From Palsa-461 sp963768185 (GTDB lineage: Bacteria; Actinomycetota; Acidimicrobiia; Acidimicrobiales; RAAP-2): a DNA stretch of 64,000 bases. The notes below the pieces were generated by a model. The model saw only the letters and a list, made by a program, of their open reading frames with translations, was not told where the DNA came from and did no database searches. A program made the translations under genes and the position numbers. Within the stretch, counting starts at the first letter, position 1, and each line of letters starts with the position of its first letter. Where the stretch lies: NCBI GenBank assembly GCA_963768185.1, contig CAVYGS010000004.1:868001-932000 (forward strand), written 5' to 3'. Shown here piece by piece: positions 16,574 through 25,809 of the stretch.

Positions 16574-17620
16574 ATGACCGGGCGCGCCCACAATGTCGCC
16601 GTCATCGGCGGTGACGGGATCGGACCCGAGGTGCTCGCGGAGGCGCTCAGGGTGGTCGGTGCCGCGGGGGTCACCCTCAACACGACCGACTACGACCTCG
16701 GCGCGGGCCGCTACGTGCGCACCGGCGAGGTCCTGAGCGACTCGGTCCTCGACGAACTCCGCGCGCAGGACGCGATCCTGCTCGGGGCGATCGGACCTCC
16801 CATCGGCGACACCACCATCCCCGGGGGGACCCTCGAACGCGGCCTCCTCCTGCGGCTGCGATTCGAGCTGGATCTCTTCATCAACATGCGCCCGTTCCAG
16901 GGGGCGCCCGGCTCGATCGGAGCGGGCGCCGACTTCGTGGTCATCCGGGAGAACACCGAGGGCACCTACGCGGGCGAGGGCGGGTTCCTGCGCAAGGGGA
17001 CGCCCCACGAGGTGGCGACGCAGGGATCGGTGAACACCCGGATGGGTGCGGAGCGCTGCATCCGATTCGCCTACGACCTCGCTGAGCGGCGGGCGGCGCA
17101 CAAGCTCACCCTCGTGCACAAGACCAACGTGCTGACCTTCGCCGGCGACCTGTGGCAGCGGACGTTCACGGAGGTTGCCTCCGACTACCCCGACATCGCC
17201 CGGGACTACAGCCACGTCGACGCGGCCTGCATCTACCTGGTGGAGCGCCCGACGACCTACGACGTCATCGTGACCGACAACCTGTTTGGCGACATCCTGA
17301 CCGACCTGGCCGGCGCGGTCTGCGGCGGCATCGGGTTCGCTGCCTCGGCCAATCTGAACGCGGCGCGGACCGGACCCTCCTTGTTCGAGCCGGTGCATGG
17401 CGCCGCGCACGACATCGCGGGCACCGGCAAGGCCAATCCGCTCGCCGCCATCGGATCCGCCGGCCTGATGCTCGACTTCCTGGGCGAGACCGACGCTGCG
17501 ACGCGGATCGACAAGGCCGTCTCCGATTTCATCTCCTCCGGCCAGCTCTCCCATCCACCCGCCGGAGCCGATGCGTGGTCCACGACCGCCATCGGCGCCA
17601 CAATCGCAGAAAGGCTCTGA
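16574..17620 (+). CDS. leuB: 3-isopropylmalate dehydrogenase
   Basis: A 348-residue NAD-dependent decarboxylating dehydrogenase, third enzyme of leucine synthesis. Seen: IGGDGIGPEVLAEALRV at the N-terminus, VIRENTEGTYAGEGG, the substrate/metal segment TDNLFGDILTDLAGA, and GPSLFEPVHGAAHDIAGTGKANP. Start ATG 16574 is the first in frame, with GGAG upstream. It is separated from the attenuator by 112 bases and from ilvE by one base, so it leads the leuB-ilvE-cimA operon. Confidence 0.95.
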   Translation: MTGRAHNVAVIGGDGIGPEVLAEALRVVGAAGVTLNTTDYDLGAGRYVRTGEVLSDSVLDELRAQDAILLGAIGPPIGDTTIPGGTLERGLLLRLRFELDLFINMRPFQGAPGSIGAGADFVVIRENTEGTYAGEGGFLRKGTPHEVATQGSVNTRMGAERCIRFAYDLAERRAAHKLTLVHKTNVLTFAGDLWQRTFTEVASDYPDIARDYSHVDAACIYLVERPTTYDVIVTDNLFGDILTDLAGAVCGGIGFAASANLNAARTGPSLFEPVHGAAHDIAGTGKANPLAAIGSAGLMLDFLGETDAATRIDKAVSDFISSGQLSHPPAGADAWSTTAIGATIAERL

Positions 17621-17621
17621 G

Positions 17622-18552
17622 ATGCCCATTACCCCGACCGACAAGATCTGGATGGACGGCGAGATGGTGGATTGGGCGGACGCCAAGGTTCACATCCTCA
17701 GCCACACCATGCACTACGGGTCCGGCGTGTTCGAGGGCATCCGCGCCTACCGCACGTCGAAGGGTGTGGCGGTGTTCCGGCTGCGCGACCACATGGAGCG
17801 GCTGATGGCCTCGGCCAAGATCCTGATGATCGACGTGCCATTCACGCTCGAACAGCTGATCGACGCGACCCGCGACGTGGTGCGGGTCAACAACATGGTG
17901 GACGGGTGCTACCTGCGTCCGATCATTTACCTGGGTTACGGCGAGATGGGCCTCAACCCGCTGCCGTGTCCGGTCAACGTCTCCATCGCGGCCTGGCCGT
18001 GGGCGAGCTACCTCGGCGACGAGGGCGTGGCCAACGGCGTGCGGGTGAAGATCAGCTCGTGGCAGCGCCACGATCCCAACGCCGTGCCCACCGCGGCGAA
18101 GAGCACCGGCATGTACCTGAACTCTTCGCTCGCCAAGGTCGAAGCGTTGAAGGCTGGCTACGACGAGGCCATCCTCCTCGCGCCCGACGGCCACGTCAGC
18201 GAGTGCACCGGCGAGAACCTGTTCATCGTGCGGGGCCAGACGCTCATCACGCCGCCCTCGTCGGACGCCGGCGCGCTCGACGGAATCACCCAGCGCTCGG
18301 TTGAGACGATCGCGGCCGACCACGGCTACACGATCGCGCATGAGTCGTTGGTCCGGACGGACCTCTACACGGCCGACGAGTCCTTCTTGACCGGCACGGC
18401 CGCCGAAGTGGTGCCGATCTGCTCGGTGGACGACCGCGAGGTCGGCTACGGGCCGGCCAGGGCCGATCACCAAGGAGATCCAGCAGACCTACTTCGCGAC
18501 CGTGCGCGGCGAGGTCGACCGCTACAAGGACTGGCTCGACCATGTTGGCTGA
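17622..18552 (+). CDS. ilvE: Branched-chain amino acid aminotransferase (apparent frameshift near the 3' end)
   Basis: A class IV PLP aminotransferase that makes Leu, Ile and Val from their keto acids. The PLP Lys is in TAAKSTGMYLNSSLAK. GSGVFEGIRAYR and HVSECTGENLFIV are family signatures. ATG 17622 has AAAGG upstream. After VDDREVGYG the frame is lost: removing one C near 18453 restores GPITKEIQQTYFATVRGEV and a normal end DWLDHVG with stop at 18550-18552. Uncorrected, the frame runs on to 19313 inside cimA. Because the enzyme is normally essential for prototrophy and the rest is intact, an assembly indel is likelier than a real mutation. Confidence 0.85.
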
Positions 18553-20248
18553 CCACGGCCGGCCGGGCCACACGCACCGGGCCGGCTCGCACGACTACGC
18601 GATGCCGGAGTGGCCAGAGGCGGTCGATGTCTTCGACACAACGCTGCGCGACGGTTCTCAGCAGGAGGGGCTTTCGCTCACGGTCGACGACAAGCTGCGG
18701 GTGGCCGAGCAGCTGGACCACCTGGGCGTCGCCTACATCGAAGGCGGGTGGCCGGGCGGGAACCCCAAGGACGACGAGTTCTTCAAGAGGGCGCCGAGCG
18801 AGCTCCGGCTCTCGACCTCGACGCTCGTCGCCTTCGGGTCCACCAGGCACGCCGGCGCCAGGGCCGACGCCGACGAGACGCTGCGCAAGCTGGTCGACGC
18901 CGACACCTCGACGGTCTGCATCGTGGCCAAGTCCTGGGACCGCCACGTCATCGACGCCCTACGCACCGACCTCGACGAGGCCGTCGCCATGGTCGCCGAC
19001 TCTGTCGACTTCCTTCGTCGGCGCGACAAGCGGGTCTTCCTGGACGCCGAGCACTTCTTCGACGGCTACCGCCACAACCCGGAGTTCGCCCTGCGGGTCC
19101 TGCGGGCTGCCGAGGAGGCGGGCGCCGAGGCCCTGGTTTTGTGCGACACCAATGGTGGGTCCCTGCCGCACGACATCGCATCGATCGTCCTCGAGGTCGC
19201 AGACCGGGTCGAGACCCAGGTGGGCATCCACTGCCACAACGACACCGGGTGCGCGGTGGCCAACACACTGGCCGCCGTCGGCGCCGGAGCCACCCAGGTG
19301 CAGGGCTGCGTGAACGGGTATGGCGAGCGCGCCGGGAACACGGACCTCGCCGCGGCGATCCCCGACCTCACCCTGAAACTGTCGGTCCGGACCATCCCGC
19401 CGGAGCGCCTCGAGCGGTTGACTGCGGTGTCCCACCACATCGCCGAGCTGGTCAACATCACGCCCAACCCTCAACAGCCCTATGTCGGCGCATCGGGCTT
19501 CGCGCACAAGGCCGGCCTCCACGCGAGCGCCGTGGCGCGGCGCCGCGACCTGTATGAGCACGTGTCGCCCGACCTCGTGGGTAACGGCATGCGTGTCGTG
19601 GTCTCCGAGATGGCCGGCCGCTCGACGCTCGCCATGAAGGCCACCGAGCTCGGCCTCGACCTCGACGGCGAGGTCCTCGGTCGCGTGCTCGACGAGTTGA
19701 AGCAGCTTGAGCACGAGGGCTATCACTTCGAGGTCGCCGACGGCTCGCTCGAGCTCCTGCTTCGACGGGCGGGGGGCTGGCGTCCCGACTTCTTCGAGGT
19801 CGAGTCGTACCGGGTGATCACCGACCACGGCACGCCGGGTTGGACCGGCGACGACGACGCTGCAGCGGTGACGACCGAGGCGACGGTCAAGATCCACATC
19901 GGAGACGGCCGGATGGTGGCCACGGCCGAGGGCAACGGGCCGGTCAACGCGCTCGACGCGGCGCTGCGGAGCGCGATCGGGTCGCAGTACCCGGCGCTCG
20001 CCGGGATCCACCTCACCGACTACCGGGTGCGGGTGCTGGACACCGGGCTCGGGACCGGCGCGGTCACCCGGGTCCTCGTCGACACGAGCGACGGCGAAGA
20101 CACCTGGACGACGATCGGGGTCTCCGAGAACATCATCGAGGCCAGCTGGCAGGCGTTGTACGACTCGATCGTCCTCGGGCTGCTGCGCGGCTTCGGGGGG
20201 CTAGCCAGGCGATCGACCGGCGTCTTCGTCGCCGCGGCGGTGTCCTAG
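18542..20248 (+). CDS. cimA: (R)-citramalate synthase
   Basis: A 568-residue DRE-TIM condensing enzyme related to LeuA. VFDTTLRDGSQQEG opens the barrel, followed by IHCHNDTGCAVANTLAAV and CVNGYGERAGNTDLAA. NGPVNALDAALRSAI marks the C-terminal regulatory domain. The EGGWPGGNPKD segment and overall spacing fit CimA rather than LeuA; a separate leuA is present at 6960. CimA condenses pyruvate and acetyl-CoA towards isoleucine without threonine. Start 18542 overlaps the corrected ilvE end; ATG 18602 is an alternative giving MPEWPEAVDVFDTTLRDG. Neither has a clear ribosome-binding site. Confidence 0.88.
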   Translation: MLADHGRPGHTHRAGSHDYAMPEWPEAVDVFDTTLRDGSQQEGLSLTVDDKLRVAEQLDHLGVAYIEGGWPGGNPKDDEFFKRAPSELRLSTSTLVAFGSTRHAGARADADETLRKLVDADTSTVCIVAKSWDRHVIDALRTDLDEAVAMVADSVDFLRRRDKRVFLDAEHFFDGYRHNPEFALRVLRAAEEAGAEALVLCDTNGGSLPHDIASIVLEVADRVETQVGIHCHNDTGCAVANTLAAVGAGATQVQGCVNGYGERAGNTDLAAAIPDLTLKLSVRTIPPERLERLTAVSHHIAELVNITPNPQQPYVGASGFAHKAGLHASAVARRRDLYEHVSPDLVGNGMRVVVSEMAGRSTLAMKATELGLDLDGEVLGRVLDELKQLEHEGYHFEVADGSLELLLRRAGGWRPDFFEVESYRVITDHGTPGWTGDDDAAAVTTEATVKIHIGDGRMVATAEGNGPVNALDAALRSAIGSQYPALAGIHLTDYRVRVLDTGLGTGAVTRVLVDTSDGEDTWTTIGVSENIIEASWQALYDSIVLGLLRGFGGLARRSTGVFVAAAVS

Positions 20249-20257
20249 CGTTCGAAC

Positions 20258-21223
20258 ATGCACGCGAGGGTGATCCAGGGGCGCAAGACCACGCCCGGGT
20301 CGCGCTCGGTGCTGGGCGTGACGGTCAACCCGGTCCTGCCGACCCTGCTCGGAGCGGCGTGCATCTCCTCCTCGGCGATCGTGGTCCGGCTCGCCGACAC
20401 CCCGGCCGGCACCACGTCGTTCTACCGGTGCGTTCTCGCGCTGCCCCTCCTCGGCGTGTTGGCGGCGGCCGAGCGGCGCCGTCGCGGCTCCCGGCCGCTT
20501 CGGACGCGAATGCTGGCGGTGGTTGGCGGGATGTGCCTCGGCGTCGACCTCGTCCTATGGACCAGGGCCATCTACGAAATCGGCGCGGGCATCGCGACCG
20601 TGCTGGCCAACCTGCAAGTGGTCTTCGTCACGTTCATCGCGTGGGCGCTGATGCGCGAGCGCCCGAAGTCACCGTTCCTGCTGGCCCTGCCGGTGGTCCT
20701 GTTCGGGGTCGTGCTCCTGGCCGGGCTGGGCAGCTCACAGCACCACGCCGGGTTCCACCCGGTGGCGGGCGTCCTCTACGGGCTCAGCGCGTCGGTCACA
20801 TACGCGATGTTCATACTCATCTTCAGGAACAGCACCAAGGGCCGCGACCACGTCGCCAGCCCACTCGTCGACGCCACCGTGGGCGCGGCCGTCGCCTCGC
20901 TCCTGCTCGGGCTGGCGATCGGTCAGATGCGATTCTCGCTGTCGGGCCCATCGCTGTTCTGGCTCGTCCTGCTCGCGCTGACCAGCCAGACCCTCGGGTG
21001 GCTGCTGATCACCGCGTCGCTCCCACACCTTCCGGCCGCGCTCTCGTCGATCCTGCTCCTCCTCCAACCGGCGGCCTCGCTCGTGCTCGCGGCGATCGTG
21101 CTCTCCCAGCGCCCGACGGTCCTGCAGGTGGTGGGGGCAGTCCTCGTGTGTGGAGGAGTGGTGCTGGCGGCGAGGGCGCGTTCGAGTCCCGAGGTCCCGG
21201 CCGAGGGCCCGACCCCGGGTTAG
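20258..21223 (+). CDS. EamA/DMT-family transporter
   Basis: A 321-residue membrane protein with about ten hydrophobic segments in two EamA repeats (first around LLGAACISSSAIVVRLADTP, second from VAGVLYGLSASVTYAM). LQPAASLVLAAIVLSQRPT near the end is the typical second-repeat signature. Family members export amino acids or other metabolites. It lies ten bases after cimA on the same strand, so a role with branched-chain amino acids is possible but unproven. Confidence 0.85.
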   Translation: MHARVIQGRKTTPGSRSVLGVTVNPVLPTLLGAACISSSAIVVRLADTPAGTTSFYRCVLALPLLGVLAAAERRRRGSRPLRTRMLAVVGGMCLGVDLVLWTRAIYEIGAGIATVLANLQVVFVTFIAWALMRERPKSPFLLALPVVLFGVVLLAGLGSSQHHAGFHPVAGVLYGLSASVTYAMFILIFRNSTKGRDHVASPLVDATVGAAVASLLLGLAIGQMRFSLSGPSLFWLVLLALTSQTLGWLLITASLPHLPAALSSILLLLQPAASLVLAAIVLSQRPTVLQVVGAVLVCGGVVLAARARSSPEVPAEGPTPG

Positions 21224-21274
21224 CGGTTGCACTGGTGCGCTGGTGAACTGCATTCAGACGAGACGGAGGGAACC

Positions 21275-22720
21275 ATGAGCGAGCCGGTGGTCGCGACCGA
21301 CAAGGGCAGGGTGCGAGGGAAGGCGAGCGAGCACGGCCTGGCGTTCCGGGGCATCCCATTCGCCAAGCCGCCCTTCGGGCCGCAGCGGTTCCGGGCCCCG
21401 GAGCCGACCGAGTCCTGGGAAGGGGAGCGGCCGGCCATCGACTCCGCACCGACCGCGCCCCAGCCAGCGGCCGGCTTCACGCTCATCCCGGAACCGACTA
21501 TCGACGGCGGCGAGGCGCCGGCATGCCTCTCGCTCAACGTCTTCACGCCCGAGCTCGGCGGGGCCGGCCTCCCCGTCCTTGTGTGGATCCACGGCGGTGG
21601 CTTCGTCACTGGCACGCCGTCGAGCACCTGGTACGACGGCGACCGGTTCGCGCGTGACGGCGTCGTCGTGGTGAGCGTCGGCTATCGGCTCGGCGCCGAG
21701 GGTTTCCTGAACATCCCGGGCTCGCCCGACAACCGGGCCGTGCTCGACTGGATAGCGGCTCTCGAATGGGTGCAACGTAACGTCGCCGCGTTCGGCGGCG
21801 ACCCGGGGAAAGTGACCGTCGGGGGGCAGAGTGCCGGCGGGGCCGCGACCATGCTCCTCACGACGCTGCCGCGATCTGAGGGGCTCTTCCGTGCCGCGAT
21901 CTCGATGAGCGGCTCCGTCTTCCCGGCGCCGTCGGCCGAGGCGATGCTCGAGCTGACCGAGAAGATCGCCGCCGAGCTCGGGATCAGGCCGACGCTCGAG
22001 GAGTTCGAGCGCGTGACCCCGAGCGCCCTCGTCGGGGCGCAGGTCGCGGCGACAGCGGCGCCGGAGGGGTCGGCCGCCGAGCGGTTCGGGCGTGGCCTGT
22101 CCTTCTCACCCACCGTCGGTGGTGAGGTGGTGCCGGTGCCTCCGATAAAGGCGATTGCCTCAGGCGCGGGCAGCTCGCGCGCATTGCTGATTGGGACCAC
22201 GCACGAAGAGGTCACCGCGATGGCGCGGCTGTCGTCGATCGACGCGGCACAAGCGGCCAAGTTGCTCGGTTCCCTCCACCTCGACGACGCCGGGATTGCC
22301 GCGTACGAAGCGGCCCACGACGAGCCGGGCGAGCGCATCGGCCAGGCCATGACCGACAGGACCTTTAGGATCCCCGCGATTCGGGTGGCCGAGGCGCGTA
22401 GCGGGGCAGCCGCTCCCACGTTCAACTACGAGTTCCAGTGGAAGAGCCCTGAACTGGGCGGTGTTGGCGCGGTGCACTGCCTCGACCTTCCCTTCGTGTT
22501 CGACGTCCTAGACGACCCCCACGTCAAGGTGGTGGCGGGCGACGAGCCTCCCCAGGCCCTGGCAGACGAGATGCACGCGGCCTGGGTGTCCTTCGTCTCG
22601 GAGGGAGACCCGGGTTGGCCTGCCTTCCTGGCCGGCGGCACGCGAGCCACCATGGCGTTTGGCGACCACTCCGAGATTGTCTGGGATCTCCTCGGTCCGG
22701 TCCGCTCCCTCTGGCGCTGA
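21275..22720 (+). CDS. Type B carboxylesterase
   Basis: A 481-residue alpha/beta-hydrolase of the carboxylesterase/para-nitrobenzyl esterase family. ATG 21275 has GGAGGG four bases upstream. The oxyanion loop is WIHGGGF, the nucleophile elbow VGGQSAGGAATM, and a candidate His is in GGVGAVHCLDLPFVF. FRGIPFAKPPFGPQRF at the N-terminus is the family hallmark. No signal peptide is visible, so it is likely cytoplasmic. Natural substrate is unknown. Confidence 0.9.
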   Translation: MSEPVVATDKGRVRGKASEHGLAFRGIPFAKPPFGPQRFRAPEPTESWEGERPAIDSAPTAPQPAAGFTLIPEPTIDGGEAPACLSLNVFTPELGGAGLPVLVWIHGGGFVTGTPSSTWYDGDRFARDGVVVVSVGYRLGAEGFLNIPGSPDNRAVLDWIAALEWVQRNVAAFGGDPGKVTVGGQSAGGAATMLLTTLPRSEGLFRAAISMSGSVFPAPSAEAMLELTEKIAAELGIRPTLEEFERVTPSALVGAQVAATAAPEGSAAERFGRGLSFSPTVGGEVVPVPPIKAIASGAGSSRALLIGTTHEEVTAMARLSSIDAAQAAKLLGSLHLDDAGIAAYEAAHDEPGERIGQAMTDRTFRIPAIRVAEARSGAAAPTFNYEFQWKSPELGGVGAVHCLDLPFVFDVLDDPHVKVVAGDEPPQALADEMHAAWVSFVSEGDPGWPAFLAGGTRATMAFGDHSEIVWDLLGPVRSLWR

Positions 22721-23468
22721 GCTGGCGTCGGCCCGAGCAGCTAGGGCCGCCCATTGTGATCAGCCGGGTCTTTCGAACTGGGCCGACCGCATCGCCGAGT
22801 TAGGGATGCTGACCGGAAGCCGGACTCACCAGTACCGTCCAACAGGAACCCTAAGAGAGTTCGAATCGTCATCGGGCCGCGCTCGAGCAGGTTCGTTTGA
22901 CTCTCCGTGAGCTCTTCGGGGCTGAGGTCGGCTACGTGGCCGGGAGCAAGGACGCGGATTGACGCTCTCTCAGATGCGCGCTGGGAATCTCCGAGGAGAA
23001 AGATGAGGTGACAGCGGGGAACTCGCCAAGGCAGCGGATCTCAACCCGGCCAGCGCGACGGCAATGTTGGACCAGCTCGAAGCGAACGGCATAGTGGCCC
23101 GACGGCGCAGCGCCCACGACCGCCGAGTCTGCATGACCTCGCTCACCGAAAAGGGTCGGGGGTTGTGGTGAGCAGCGTGCCCGTTGGCACGCCTTGTGGG
23201 AAGAGCGTCTGAAGGACCTGTCGGAACAACAGCTACTGGCGGCGCTGGAAGTGATGCGAACGATCACTCAGTTGCTCGATAGTCCGTGAGCCTGGGACGC
23301 GACCGATTGATGAGACTGGGCCAGACGATGACGAGTGAGATGCCTGGTCAGCCCCGCAATTTACTATTCGAACTTTGCAGTCATACGAGATCGCTCGAAG
23401 AGCATGCGCGACGAACCTCTTGCTCCTCCCGTTGACAGCGACGATTCTGATTAGTCATACTTATAGTC
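22721..23468. other. Intergenic decayed region
   Basis: About 750 bases between the esterase and the antitoxin gene. The only gene-like content is a disrupted MarR-type regulator (about 22862-23289). The last 180 bases hold the antitoxin promoter and are visibly richer in A/T than the flanks. Confidence 0.5.
22862..23289 (+). pseudogene. Disrupted MarR-family regulator
   Basis: Pieces of one MarR-like winged-helix protein appear in three frames: LEQVRLTLRELFGAEVGYVAG, then ALGISEEKDEVTAG, then ELAKAADLNPASATAMLDQL with the wing RRRSAHDRRVCMTSLTEKG, and last RWHALWEERLKDLSEQQLLAALEVM ending at TGA 23287. At least three indels or stops separate them. With several lesions this gene is probably truly decayed, unlike the single-indel genes elsewhere, though sequencing error may add to it. 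Confidence 0.65.
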
Positions 23469-23474
23469 ATGACT
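23432..23474 (+). promoter_or_regulatory. Promoter and palindromic operator of the antitoxin-toxin gene pair
   Basis: TTGACA (23432-23437) and CATACT (23456-23461) are 18 bases apart and end seven bases before the ATG at 23469, with no ribosome-binding site, so the transcript may be leaderless. A perfect palindrome AGTCATGACT (23465-23474) spans the start codon and a second AGTCAT lies at 23453-23458. Antitoxins of this family usually repress their own promoter, so these are reasonable operator half-sites. Confidence 0.5.
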
Positions 23475-23750
23475 GTGAATGAGCAGCTCTCGCTAGCCGA
23501 TGCGAAGGCGCATCTGTCCGAGGTCGTCGAAGGCGTGGAGACCGAGCATCGGCGAGTCGTGATCACCAAGCACGGGCGACCAAGCGTCGTAGTCCTGGCC
23601 GTGGCTGATCTCGAGGCGCTCGAAGAAACACTGGACATACTCTCCGATCCCGAGGCCATGGCAGACCTTCGGGAAGCCGAAGAATCCCGAAGGTCAGACA
23701 AGTCCATCGAATTGAGCAAGGAAGAGGCGCTTGCCCGCTGGTCACGATGA
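23469..23750 (+). CDS. Type II antitoxin, Phd/YefM family
   Basis: A 93-residue protein. LSLADAKAHLSEVVEGVETEHRRVVITKHGRPSVVVLAVADLEALEETL is a clean Phd/YefM fold (N-terminal DNA-binding half), shown here only as its family pattern: ADAKAHLSEVV, ITKHGRPSVV, DLEALEET. The C-terminal part is charged and would wrap the toxin. It precedes and overlaps a RelE/ParE-type toxin frame by 20 bases. ATG 23469 is supported by the promoter position. Confidence 0.88.
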   Translation: MTVNEQLSLADAKAHLSEVVEGVETEHRRVVITKHGRPSVVVLAVADLEALEETLDILSDPEAMADLREAEESRRSDKSIELSKEEALARWSR

Positions 23751-24022
23751 CTATCGCCTGCGCTGGTCCCCTCCTGCTACCCGACAACTTGACCGTCTTG
23801 CAAGGACGTCGCCTCGTGTTGTCGGTGCAATGGTGGAATTCTGCTTCGGTCGGCTCATCGCCAACCCGCAACGCGTGAGGGTACGCGCTCGGACGAGAGT
23901 TGGCCGGTCGCTACAGCGCTCGGGTCGGCCAATACCGGATCACCTACTGGATCGATGAGAGCGATCGCATCGTGTATGTCGATCGGATCGATCACCGATC
24001 TGACGTCTACCGACCGAGATGA
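23731..24022 (+). pseudogene. RelE/ParE-family toxin, frameshifted
   Basis: The frame starting at TTG 23731 encodes YRLRWSPPATRQLDRLARTSP and FCFGRLIANPQRV, the N-terminal half of a RelE/ParE toxin. One extra base around 23885 shifts the rest, which continues as GRELAGRYSARVGQYRITYW and ESDRIVYVDRIDHRSDVY with stop at 24020-24022. The C-terminal half, containing the Arg and Tyr/His residues used by RelE-like RNases, is otherwise intact. Real inactivation or an assembly error are both possible. The start overlaps the antitoxin gene. Confidence 0.7.
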
Positions 24023-24081
24023 ACTCCGAGGCCCGCCGTCGATCGAGCCGGTTCGAATAGCGGAGTAAGGGGTGCTCCTGA

Positions 24082-24130
24082 ATGGGCCGTCCAGGACTCG
24101 AACCTCTGACCTCAGCTGTGTGAAAAGCCA
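24082..24130 (-). other. tRNA-like 3' remnant
   Basis: On the minus strand the segment contains a T-loop-like AGGTTCGAGTCCT followed by an acceptor-like GGACGGCCCA, preceded by an anticodon-region-like CTTTTCAC. The T stem is only about 3 bp and no matching D arm or 5' acceptor strand follows, so it is not a functional tRNA. Such leftovers often mark old integration sites; it lies beside the broken toxin-antitoxin and MarR genes. Confidence 0.35.
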
Positions 24131-24161
24131 TCGTGTCTTCTTAGGGGCAATAGGTGACTCA

Positions 24162-24917
24162 TTACCCGTCTTCGGCCTTGGGCAAGGTCGGTCGAGGTGG
24201 TCCGGCCGAGGTGTGTCGAGTGCCGGGCGGGTCGACTGCCCAAACGGGGCTCTCGCCCCATGACTCCTCGAAGACCAACTCCCCGAGCGGCCGCCGCCTC
24301 ACCGGACCGTGGCTGCCCCGGGGCTTCCCGATGGTGATCGTGGCGGCCATGAACACGTCCTCGGGGATCCCGAGCAGTCGATGCAGCTCGGCCTGCGCGC
24401 CAAAGTGGAACCCGGTGATGACGCCTCCGTATCCGAGGGCCCGCGCCGCCAGCAGGATGTTTTGGCACGCCGGATAGATCGATCCGCCCTCAAACGGGGT
24501 GGGCGCCCGGTAGCGCACCAGGCACGGGATGATGAGGACCGGCACGCGGTCGAAGTGGTCCACATACTCCTGGAGCACGCGGGCGGTGCGAGCCTTTGGT
24601 GAGTTCTCGACCGCACCCGAACCTGCGTCATAGGCGTCGATCTCGCGCTTGGTGCCCCAGATGCGCTGGGCGGAGGCCGCGATCAGCCGTTTTGCCTCGG
24701 CCGCCTTGGGCCCGTCGGTGAGGACCACAATCCGGAACGGCTGCCGGTTGGACCCGCTCGGCGCGCGGGTCGCTGCGAAGAAGATCGCGCGGAAGATCTC
24801 CGGAGGGACGGGCTCGTCCAAGTAGCGGCGGATGGCGCGTGTGGTCGCGATGCCCTCAAGCAGCCCGACGGTGTCGGCCGGCAACGAGGAGCCGCTCAGC
24901 TCGTGGTCTGGGCTCAT
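24162..24917 (-). CDS. Nitroreductase-family flavoprotein
   Basis: A 251-residue FMN-dependent nitroreductase-fold protein. TTRAIRRYLDEPVPPEIFRAI and RAPSGSNRQPFRIVVL are the FMN-phosphate-binding N-terminal signatures; ALGYGGVITGFHFGAQAELHRLLGIPEDV is the second FMN region and IGKPRG ends the core. The family reduces nitro groups, quinones or enones with NAD(P)H. It is divergent from the enoyl-CoA hydratase gene, 130 bases away. Substrate unknown. Confidence 0.88.
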   Translation of the reverse strand: MSPDHELSGSSLPADTVGLLEGIATTRAIRRYLDEPVPPEIFRAIFFAATRAPSGSNRQPFRIVVLTDGPKAAEAKRLIAASAQRIWGTKREIDAYDAGSGAVENSPKARTARVLQEYVDHFDRVPVLIIPCLVRYRAPTPFEGGSIYPACQNILLAARALGYGGVITGFHFGAQAELHRLLGIPEDVFMAATITIGKPRGSHGPVRRRPLGELVFEESWGESPVWAVDPPGTRHTSAGPPRPTLPKAEDG

Positions 24918-25047
24918 GGGGCGATCGTCGCACCCGACCAGGCCGATGTCGAGGCGCAGCCACCGCCGGAACGTCCTTCAGCGACACGCGTCGGTGCCGC
25001 GTCCTCGGTCGATACAGTCGGCCCCAAACGCCGAGCCGGGAGGGACC

Positions 25048-25809
25048 GTGGGGGCGACGAGCTGTTCGATCGAGGGCGAGGTGGCCACGGTCATGCTCGA
25101 CACGCCCGAAAAACACAACGCGCTCTCGACTGAAATGCTCAATTCCCTTGGCGACCATCTCACCAGTTGTGGTGCAGACCCTTCCGTGCGGGTTGTCGTT
25201 CTCACACACTCCGGTCCCACGTTTTGTGCCGGCGCCGACCTGTCGGTGGCCGCCGCCACCCAAGCCCGCTTCGACATCGCCGACGTGCTCCGCCTCATCC
25301 AGGACATGGAGAAGCCGGTAGTGGCGCGCGTCGCTGGCCGGTGTCTCGGCGGTGGGGTCGGACTGGCGGCCGCCTGCGACATATCGATCGCGAGCACCGA
25401 CGCTGAGTTCGGCTTCACCGAGGTTCGCCTTGGAGTGGCGCCAGCGGTCATCTCGGTCGTCTGCCTGCCCAAGCTGCGGCGCGGTGATGCGAGCGAGCTC
25501 TTTCTCACCGGTCGGCGGTTCCGTGGGGTCGAGGCCGCGGCGGCGGGCCTGATTACCCGGGCCGTCGAGGAGCGCGAGCTGGACGGCGCCGTCGAGCTCA
25601 CGGTCGGCGAGCTCCTGCGGGGCGGTCCCAAGGCGCTCGCCGCGGCGAAGCAGGTCATCGCGAGGGTGCCCTCCATGGGCCGAGACGAGGCGTTCGGATG
25701 GGCCGCGTCGCTCTCGAAGGAGCTGTTCGCCTCCGACGAGGCTGCCGCAGGCATCGCCGCGCTTCGGGATCGCAGTCCCGCCCCTTGGGTCCCGCCCGAG
25801 AAGGACTGA
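25048..25809 (+). CDS. Enoyl-CoA hydratase/isomerase family protein (candidate methylglutaconyl-CoA hydratase)
   Basis: A 253-residue crotonase-fold protein starting at GTG 25048 behind a good GGGAGG. The first oxyanion segment is FCAGADLS and the second RCLGGGVGLAAACDI, and FGFTEVRLGVAPAVIS carries the usual catalytic Glu position. A carboxyltransferase, an isovaleryl-CoA-type dehydrogenase and an HMG-CoA lyase lie within 5 kb, so the hydratase step of leucine breakdown (LiuC) is a sensible assignment. Sequence alone cannot separate that from other crotonases. Its stop shares one base with the GNAT start. Confidence 0.82.
   Translation: MGATSCSIEGEVATVMLDTPEKHNALSTEMLNSLGDHLTSCGADPSVRVVVLTHSGPTFCAGADLSVAAATQARFDIADVLRLIQDMEKPVVARVAGRCLGGGVGLAAACDISIASTDAEFGFTEVRLGVAPAVISVVCLPKLRRGDASELFLTGRRFRGVEAAAAGLITRAVEERELDGAVELTVGELLRGGPKALAAAKQVIARVPSMGRDEAFGWAASLSKELFASDEAAAGIAALRDRSPAPWVPPEKD

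Noticed and set aside
17571..19313. A 580-residue ilvE extension running into cimA
   Set aside because: Removing one base near 18453 restores the conserved IlvE C-terminus and a stop at 18550-18552; the long tail is low-complexity out-of-frame sequence.
24082..24130. Functional tRNA gene
   Set aside because: Only T-arm- and acceptor-like parts are present; the T stem is short and no D arm or 5' acceptor strand is found.
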